The position numbers and the translations under genes are program-made. The notes beneath the pieces are model-generated. The model was not told the origin of the DNA, did no database searches, and saw only the letters and a program-made list of their open reading frames with translations. Shown here one piece after another: positions 57,896 through 64,000 of a DNA stretch of 64,000 bases (position 1 is its first letter; each line of letters starts with the position of its first letter). The stretch comes from Dryomyza anilis (Eukaryota > Arthropoda > Insecta > Diptera > Dryomyzidae): the NCBI GenBank assembly GCA_951804985.1, contig OX638135.1:8970858-9034857 (forward strand), given 5' to 3'.

Positions 57896-58112
57896 TAAAT
57901 TTATTTTTAATTTTAATTTTAAAGCTTGTTTTTTTTAAAGTTTTTTTTTATTAGTTTTTTTTATGTTAGATGTTTTTATTGTAGATGTTCTTTAAACAAC
58001 CCAACTCATAGAATAATGTTGGGTATTCTTTTTCAATGTTGACCCCAGAACCATTTATGTTCAACTTGTGCACTCTACTTATGAACTTAAGTTTTTCACA
58101 AGTATGCAAACA

Positions 58113-59112
58113 TTACAACGAGCTTTTCAAATATTTAACGATATACATTTTGGTTTTGTACTCGTTGTTTTGATGTTTTAGCCTTAGCCAACACATGCCT
58201 ATAACATTTAATCTTCCACCAGCTGGTCCCGTGATTATTTTATCTGATTTTAGCAGTGAGACTTCACAGAATTTTTCCGAATATACATTTTTAGGCAGCA
58301 CATTAACCGGTGCACCCGTGTCGATCAAAATTGTTATTTTTGTATTTTTTACATTTATGCTTTTGCACCACCTTTTGTCTCGGTCACTCACACAAATCAT
58401 GCAAAAATACAAAGTCTCTGTCTCACTGTTCTCTTCTGCTATAAAGTTGTGCATTCTCTCACTTTTGCACACTCTCTAAAAATGTCCAAGTTTTTGACAC
58501 TTGTTCCATTTTTTTCCTCTTGCAGGACAGCGAAATTTACCATACATCTTTCCACCACACTTCTCACACTTTTGAAAAACTTCTTTACCAGTTCTCTTCA
58601 TCTCTTTTTGATTAGATTTACTTATAATTTTATTTATTGAAGATTGTGGTGGACAAGTACCATTTTCTTGCGCCAATTCAGTTTGCTGTCGTCTCACATT
58701 ATCTTGCGTACGAACTTCATTTATTGCATTTTGTAGAGTTAATTGTGACTCGCACTGCAATTGGTCTAGACAGCCTTTTGTCTCGAATTCGCACGACTAT
58801 TTGGTACCGAATCATTTCGTCTCTTAAATCACCGTAGTTGCAATTTATGGCCAATGTATGAAGTGAGTTTATGAACTCTTCCACTAGCTCTCCTTCCTGC
58901 TGTCATCGCCTGTTGAATTTTGCTCGCTCGAAAATCACATTATACCTAACCTCGAAATATTTTTCAAACGCTGACGTAACTGAATCATATTTGTGTTTTT
59001 CCTCGTCGGTTAACGTTAGAGTCATGAATATATCGTCCGCTTGCTCGCCCATTAAATATATTAAGGAATTTATTTGTTCATCCTCTGTCTGTTTATTAAG
59101 ACACGATACCAA
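58113..59112 (-). pseudogene. Ty3/gypsy gag and protease remnant
   Basis: On the minus strand three broken frames give a gag capsid-like segment (59112-58903), a nucleocapsid segment with a zinc-knuckle-like cysteine array (58760-58476) and an aspartic protease segment with the LIDTGAPVNVLP active-site motif (58472-58113). Order and spacing match gag-pro of gypsy-type LTR retrotransposons. The knuckle is damaged (expected His and Cys positions are Tyr and Trp), and frames are separated by stops or shifts. No reverse transcriptase, integrase or env is visible downstream, so it is a truncated remnant. Confidence 0.82.
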
Positions 59113-59639
59113 TCAAAACGACGCAACCACTTTGGCCAGATCGACGGAGCTGCGAAATCAAATTATATTTATTTGTCATATTTAATTAAACTTTTTTATT
59201 TATTTTTCCCGAACTCGGATGTAGTCTAATTTAAAATTTTCTTTCTAGCACCTCTGCAACCATGCAACGTTATTAAATGACATTTGTGTTCGTTAGCTGA
59301 CAATTGAAGACTGTCGTTTATTCAATGTTCGACACTACATGTTAATTATGTATTCGGCTACCGATAATTACAGTTATCTTAAATACAGGGTACAACAAAC
59401 CAGTGACGCGATAAATTAAATGTCAACAAGAAAATTTTAATTTTTTCTCCATTGTGCGTTGTAAAAATTTGGTAAGTATTGAATTTTCTTATAAATATAT
59501 TAAAATTCATTTTGTTTACAGATGCCGATGTGTTAATGCATATAGCCCGTAATGCAATGTATTGTTGCATCTGTATATTAGGGTACTAAACAAATGTGCC
59601 AGAAATCTAAAGTCATACGAGAGACAATATTTACATTTT

Positions 59640-60060
59640 CCATCGTAACACACCCATATTCATGTTTCGCGAAATAAAAATTGGCGCACCGACCAACTCA
59701 TTGTTTGCAGCCGTGTCAGTCAAGGACTCTAGGCCACCGGGCCAGAGAATGGAGATCTGGCACACTAGAATTGCGTCTGAGTAGCGTCTGAGCAATAATG
59801 GGGGACGGACGTGTCGCGCCGACCTCATATATTTATAATTTTCCGTCGTTTCGTCCGTCGTCTAAGTTTTGTTAAACATAAATCGTGCTTAGTGTCGTCT
59901 AGTGCCGTCAATAATAACAATAATAATACAGCAAAAAAAAAAACACATTTCAAATTAAAATTAAAATAAATGAAGTGCTTCGCCCAATATTAAAAAGCAA
60001 TAAAAACAGAAAAATAATAACTCACTCTCGCAACACAAAAAAAAATAGAACAAAAATAAA
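59640..60060 (+). promoter_or_regulatory. Possible 5' UTR/promoter of the downstream LINE or LTR of the gypsy remnant
   Basis: G+C-richer than average, with CATATATTTATAATTTTCC and repeated CGTC words (59828-59910). On the minus strand TGTTACGATGG at 59650 resembles an LTR start. Which element owns it cannot be decided from one copy. Confidence 0.3.
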
Positions 60061-60063
60061 TAA

Positions 60064-60856
60064 AACGAGTTGGGAAAGTTAGGTCACATGGGTAAGTTCG
60101 GTCACATGGGGCGGATTTTTATAGTCGGTCGGGCCCGACTATGGAATACCCTACACCTTTGGTGGGAATGCTTACCCTCAGAAAATTATTCATATATCAG
60201 AAATTTACGTCTTATATCCCCATAAATTAAAAATTTATATAAAGTATAAAAAACTTAAAAAAAAAATTGAAAAATATAATTGGGCGGACCACGCCTATAT
60301 TTAAAATTTTGAAAGGCTAATATTTCATAGATTTGATTTTAATAATTTACGGATCAATTTTCGACTATGAAAACCCGGGAAATAATGAAAAAAAAATGTG
60401 GGCGGATCACGCCCATTTTTGGACCACATATTTTTAGACGAATTCTAACAATACGTTTTAAATTTTATAACTATACCTTGAATACTTTTCGAGTTATTAG
60501 TTCCGAAAGAGTTATATAAAAGTGACTTGTATGGGAGGTGGGCGTGTCCGTTGACCGATTTGGCTCATTTTCAAACTCAGTTCCTACTTTTGGCTAAAAT
60601 ATATTGAGACGAAATTTCATCGCATTCTGATCAGTATTTCTCAAGTTATTCTGTATTCGGACAGCAAGACAGCAAGACAGCAAGACAGCAAGACGGACAG
60701 ACAGACAGACAGACAGACGGACATGGCTAAACGGACTCGGGTAGTGATGCTGATCAAGAATATATATACTTTTCCATACCGGACACGCCTCCTAAGGGGC
60801 GTTACAATATATGCACAAAGTTAATATACCCTGTACCTCATAGGTGTAGGGTATAA
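60064..60856 (-). mobile_element. DINE family B, copy 5 (best preserved)
   Basis: Complete from ACGAGTTGGGAAAGTTAGG through the TATAGTCGGTCGGGCCCGAC hairpin and the GACA tract (60658-60722) to GTGTAGGGTATAAAA. It serves here as the reference for family B. It lies between promoter-like sequence and the LINE ORF and may have inserted into the LINE 5' region. Confidence 0.9.
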
Positions 60857-61106
60857 AAAAAAAACAGTTTCACCCACGCACTGCCGCTTCATTTTGCAAT
60901 TGTCAACGCAAGGGGCTTCTTTATGCTCTTTGCCGCAACTGCATATACTTGTTTTTTCGTATTCTGTCCCTCCCCTTTCTTACTCCAAGCTACTAGCGTG
61001 CGCACCTGAGGCTGCGTAATCTGTGCCGTGGTAAGGCATAACACTCACCACGGCTTAGCTTGCGCTCTCAACTGTTTGTTTCATCTGCCGCACGCTGCTA
61101 GTATAT

Positions 61107-62525
61107 TTGTATGTTTTGAATTTGCACAGTGGCACAAATGTCGCAAAACTTTCGTATAGATTTTTGCAACATTCGTGGGCTGAGGGCAATTTTTTCTCGG
61201 TATATGCGTATGTGTCCATCCATAGGCCACAAATAATGGCACTAGGTGAGACCCAGGTTAATGAGGGTGAAGATCCACTGGATTTTCATATACCTGGTTA
61301 TCACCTATTGCCATTATTCTCTGCCCATAGGGGTCTTGCTCTTTTTATTCGGAGTGACGTTGCGTATCAACTGCAGCAACAACATAATGTGTCGGATAGC
61401 GATTTTAATACTATTTGGGTTAAATTCAAAATCCAAACACACATCATGCACTTGTGCTTTCTTTATAGGAGTCCGAATTTAGATAGGGTTTCCACCTGTT
61501 ATAAGCTGGATGCCTTATCTGATTCGATCTCAAATATATTGGAGCAATTTCCAGGCAGTCGAATTGTTGTTGCCGGCGATTTTAATGTGCACAACGACAC
61601 TTGGTTGAGCCACTCGGGTCTATCAACACAGGAGGGTTGTTATGTTGAGCTTTTTGCCGAGTGCAACCAACTCACTCAAATGGTGAAGGAGCTGACGTAT
61701 ATTCCACGCGGCGGCGGGCAAAGCCCAAAAGTCCTAGACCTTTTTCTGACTTCACATCATGAAAAATATGATGTAAAAGTCCTTGCACCTCTTGGTAATT
61801 CCGACCACTGTACTGTTTCCGCTGAGTTTTCGTATTCTAGTTTACGCGCCTCTTCGATTAAAGCCCCGAAGAGGACTGTATGGCTTTACGAAAAAGCAAA
61901 TTGGGTTGCGTTAAATGATTTTTTTCGCAACTTTAATTGGAAATTGTGTTTCGCTGACAGAGACATAAATGCTGCGGCTTTAATGGTACAAAATATTATT
62001 TTATTAGATATGCGGTCCTTCATACCTTCTAAAAAAATTAGCATTAAACCCAAGGACCACTCATGGTTTAATGAGACTTGCAGGATTGCAGTCAGGTCGA
62101 AAGGTGAAGCCTTTCAGACTTGGCGTTCTAACAAGAATGCTGATACTGAAAGACTCCGTATACAGTTTCTTCACGAACAAAACGCGCGCAAAAAGGTCCT
62201 ACTCTATCACAGGGGTAGTAAAAAAGCCTCTGGGCCAGATGACATATCTGCCCATGTTTTGAAGAAGTGCGCGTCAACGCTGGCTTGTCCGTTGCGTAAC
62301 CTCTTCAACATCTCCTACACGACAGGAGTTTTTCCATCTTGTTGGAAGGTTGCCAATGTCCAGCCAGTTCCGAAAAAGGGCGAGGCCACGAACCCTGCCA
62401 ATTACCGATTCATTGCAATATGCTCTGCTCTGGAGAGCGTAATTAACTTCCACTTTGTGAACTATCTTGAGCACAACGAATTGCTCAGTGACCGACAATA
62501 CGGTTTCCGTAGGATCCACAGGTGA
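61107..62525 (+). pseudogene. LINE endonuclease joined to N-terminal reverse transcriptase
   Basis: 472-residue frame. Endonuclease motifs in order: ALGETQVNEGEDP (catalytic Glu), FLYRSPNLDRVS, VVAGDFNVHNDTW (catalytic Asp/Asn), KVLDLFLTSHHEKYD and LGNSDHCTVSAEF (S-D-H). RT begins KKASGPDDISAHVLKKCA, PVPKKGEATNPANYRFIAIC and DRQYGFR, then stops at 62523. The region that normally lies between the two domains is missing, about 300-400 bp by comparison with the usual layout. The start Met is probably not the original start, since upstream sequence also looks coding-like. Confidence 0.82.
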
Positions 62526-63720
62526 CTTGATGGCGGTCCTCTCCGAAAAGTGGAATAATTGTGTTCACCTTTTCGGGGAGAGCTAGGCTGTTGGACTTGA
62601 TATTTCCAAGGCTTTTGATCGAGTGTGGCATAAAGCTCTCGTTTCAAAACTAATTGCATATGGTGTCGGTGAATCTTTTACTCGATGGATATCGAGTTTT
62701 CTCCAGGGTCGTTCAATACGAGTTGCGATGGATGGTGTTCTTTCGGAACAACATTTCATCAATTCTGGAGTTCCGCAGGGTTCCGTCCTATCCCCGTCCC
62801 TGTTTCTGGTATTTATCAATGACCTTCTGTCATTGATCCAGAACCCAACCATTCCTTTACAGATGATAGCAACATTTGTCATTCATACTCGTTCAAAAAG
62901 CGCCCAACCTCTTTGGAGATTGAGAGTACAAGACGCACTATGAATGACATACTCAATAATGACCTTAAAACAATCTCCGAGTGGGGTCTTGCAAATAGAG
63001 TTGATTTTAATGCACGCAAGACCCAATTTTGTCTGTTATCTCACAAAAGAATGGATTCAACCCTACCTCCTCTTAATATGGGTGCTGTGGATATTGCAGA
63101 GTCAGCTGCTCTTGACGTTCTGGGCATATCAATTCAATGTGATCTCCGTTGGAATGATCACATATTTGACGTGTCGAAAGAGGCGGCCAAGTGCCTCGGT
63201 TTTTTTAAAACGGTGTAAGACATACGTCACTCCTGCTGACTTGCGCACTGTCTACACCACCTATATTCGGCCTAAGATGGAATACAATTCGCACATATGG
63301 GCAGGGGCTTCAAAATCTTCTTTGGAGTTCCTGGATCGAATCCAACAACGTGCAATATATTTAATAGGGGATGAAAATATTTCATCCTCTATTGGTTCTC
63401 TTGAGCACCGAAGGACCGTAGGGTGTGTAAGCCTGTTTTATAGGTATTACAATGGTAAGTGTTCGAGGGAAATACATGGCCTGATTCCACCTCTCGTGTG
63501 TCCTCTCGTTCTACTCGGGCATCGAACCAAGCCCACCCCTTCGTAGATCACTCGGCTCTCAACAGAACCACGCATTACCGTGAGAATTCGTTCTTCAGTC
63601 GCACGATACGTTTGTGGAACAATCTCCCTGCGTCTGTTTTTCCCGACATTTTTGATATTGGCAAGTTCAAAACAAACATTCACCGACACTACTCTATCTT
63701 TCCTCCCTCCTCTTACCTAT
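62526..63720 (+). pseudogene. LINE reverse-transcriptase C-terminal half, frameshifted
   Basis: Continues in other frames: GLDISKAFDRVWHKALVSKL (first catalytic Asp), INSGVPQGSVLSPSLFLVFI, then after a frameshift the catalytic box reads FTDDSN, with Thr where YADD/FADD is usual. The thumb region follows (ISEWGLANRVDFNARKTQFC, LGISIQCDLRWNDHIFDVSK), then YIRPKMEYNSHIWAGA and finally RTIRLWNNLPASVFPD near the C-terminus. At least four frame changes occur. It is a partner of the endonuclease frame upstream. Confidence 0.82.
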
Positions 63721-63800
63721 AATCCTTTCATAGATCAACACTATGCATTGCATGAATAGGGAGCATCCCCCGAGCGTTGGTCAACTTGTAAAAAAAAAAA

Positions 63801-64000
63801 ATTTACCATACATCTTTCCACCACACTTCTCACACTTTTGAAAAACTTCTTTACCGATTCTCTTCATCTCTTTTTGATTAGATTTACTTATAATTTTATT
63901 TATTGAAGATTGTGGTGGACAAGTACCATTTTCTTGCGCCAATTCCGTTTGCTGTCGTCTCACATTATTTTGTGACTCGCACTGCAATTAGTCTAGACAG
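63801..64000 (-). pseudogene. Second copy of the gypsy gag nucleocapsid segment (runs off the window)
   Basis: Nearly identical to 58542-58780 except for a deletion of about 40 bp near 63968 (after CTCACATTAT). The segment starts exactly at the LINE's A-run. The element continues beyond the window edge. Confidence 0.85.

Larger units (their letters stand above)
61107..63790 (+). mobile_element. CR1/jockey-superfamily LINE, internally deleted
   Basis: Endonuclease and reverse transcriptase of one non-LTR element, ending near 63790 with a poly(A)-like run directly joined to gypsy gag sequence. The 5' limit is uncertain; 60870-61106 is probably 5' UTR. A deletion joins the end of the endonuclease region to the RT at about 62216 (LLYHRGS to KKASGPDDIS), and several frameshifts follow. 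It is not competent. Confidence 0.8.

Noticed and set aside
58195..59185. Plus-strand open frames opposite the gypsy remnant
   Set aside because: Shadows of the minus-strand gag/protease frames; no domain of their own.

Overview
The window is A+T-rich, intron-poor nuclear DNA with no intact protein-coding host gene that I can support. It is a dense, nested deposit of transposable elements. The content points to a higher fly (Brachycera). At least ten DINE-1/mini-me-like repeats carry (GTCT)n/(GACA)n tracts, and there is an RTE LINE, a CR1/jockey-type LINE, a Ty3/gypsy remnant, tRNA-headed SINEs, and gene remnants with 50-60 bp introns. That assignment is inference from repeat families; no diagnostic host gene is present.

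Layout. 1-3.9 kb: a TA-flanked MITE, a hAT-like element full of ATCATT motifs, an unidentified decayed gene with three 58-60 bp introns, and a small palindromic MITE. 3.97-6.2 kb: a composite block (hAT-like end, LINE 3' end, other repeat) that recurs at 19.4-21.5 kb; the first copy is split by a solo LTR with a clean 4-bp duplication. 6.7 kb: a 100-bp-arm hairpin. 7.9-8.6 kb: a DINE. 9.3-12.5 kb: a full-length but broken RTE LINE with 12-bp target duplications. 13.7-14.8 kb: a scattered 18-bp motif and a tRNA-like sequence. 15.4-19 kb: low-complexity minisatellites with a 472-bp tandem duplication. 21.6-26.8 kb: SINE, tandem repeats and a long foldback element with repeated palindromic GGACATGTCC. 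29.7-37.2 kb: two copies of a hAT-like element 'Y'. One is split by a Harbinger-like insert. The other is split by a 3.97-kb TIR element that carries an intron-containing ABCF3 gene fragment. 38.3-41 kb: a TIR element and a 92-bp satellite array. 42.1-44.7 kb and 53-55.6 kb: two inverted copies of a TA-target element 'X', each with a different DINE near the same internal point. 46-50 kb: a Harbinger-like element, a SINE and a 1,000-bp hAT with perfect 8-bp duplications. 50-58 kb: more DINEs and inverted-repeat elements. 58.1-64 kb: gypsy gag/protease remnants around a CR1/jockey-like LINE.

The value of the window is its insertion history. Several insertions are bracketed by a second, uninterrupted copy of the target, so element ends and target duplications can be read directly. 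I found no operon, CRISPR array, rRNA or convincing functional tRNA. All element names are by structure and motif; no database was searched.
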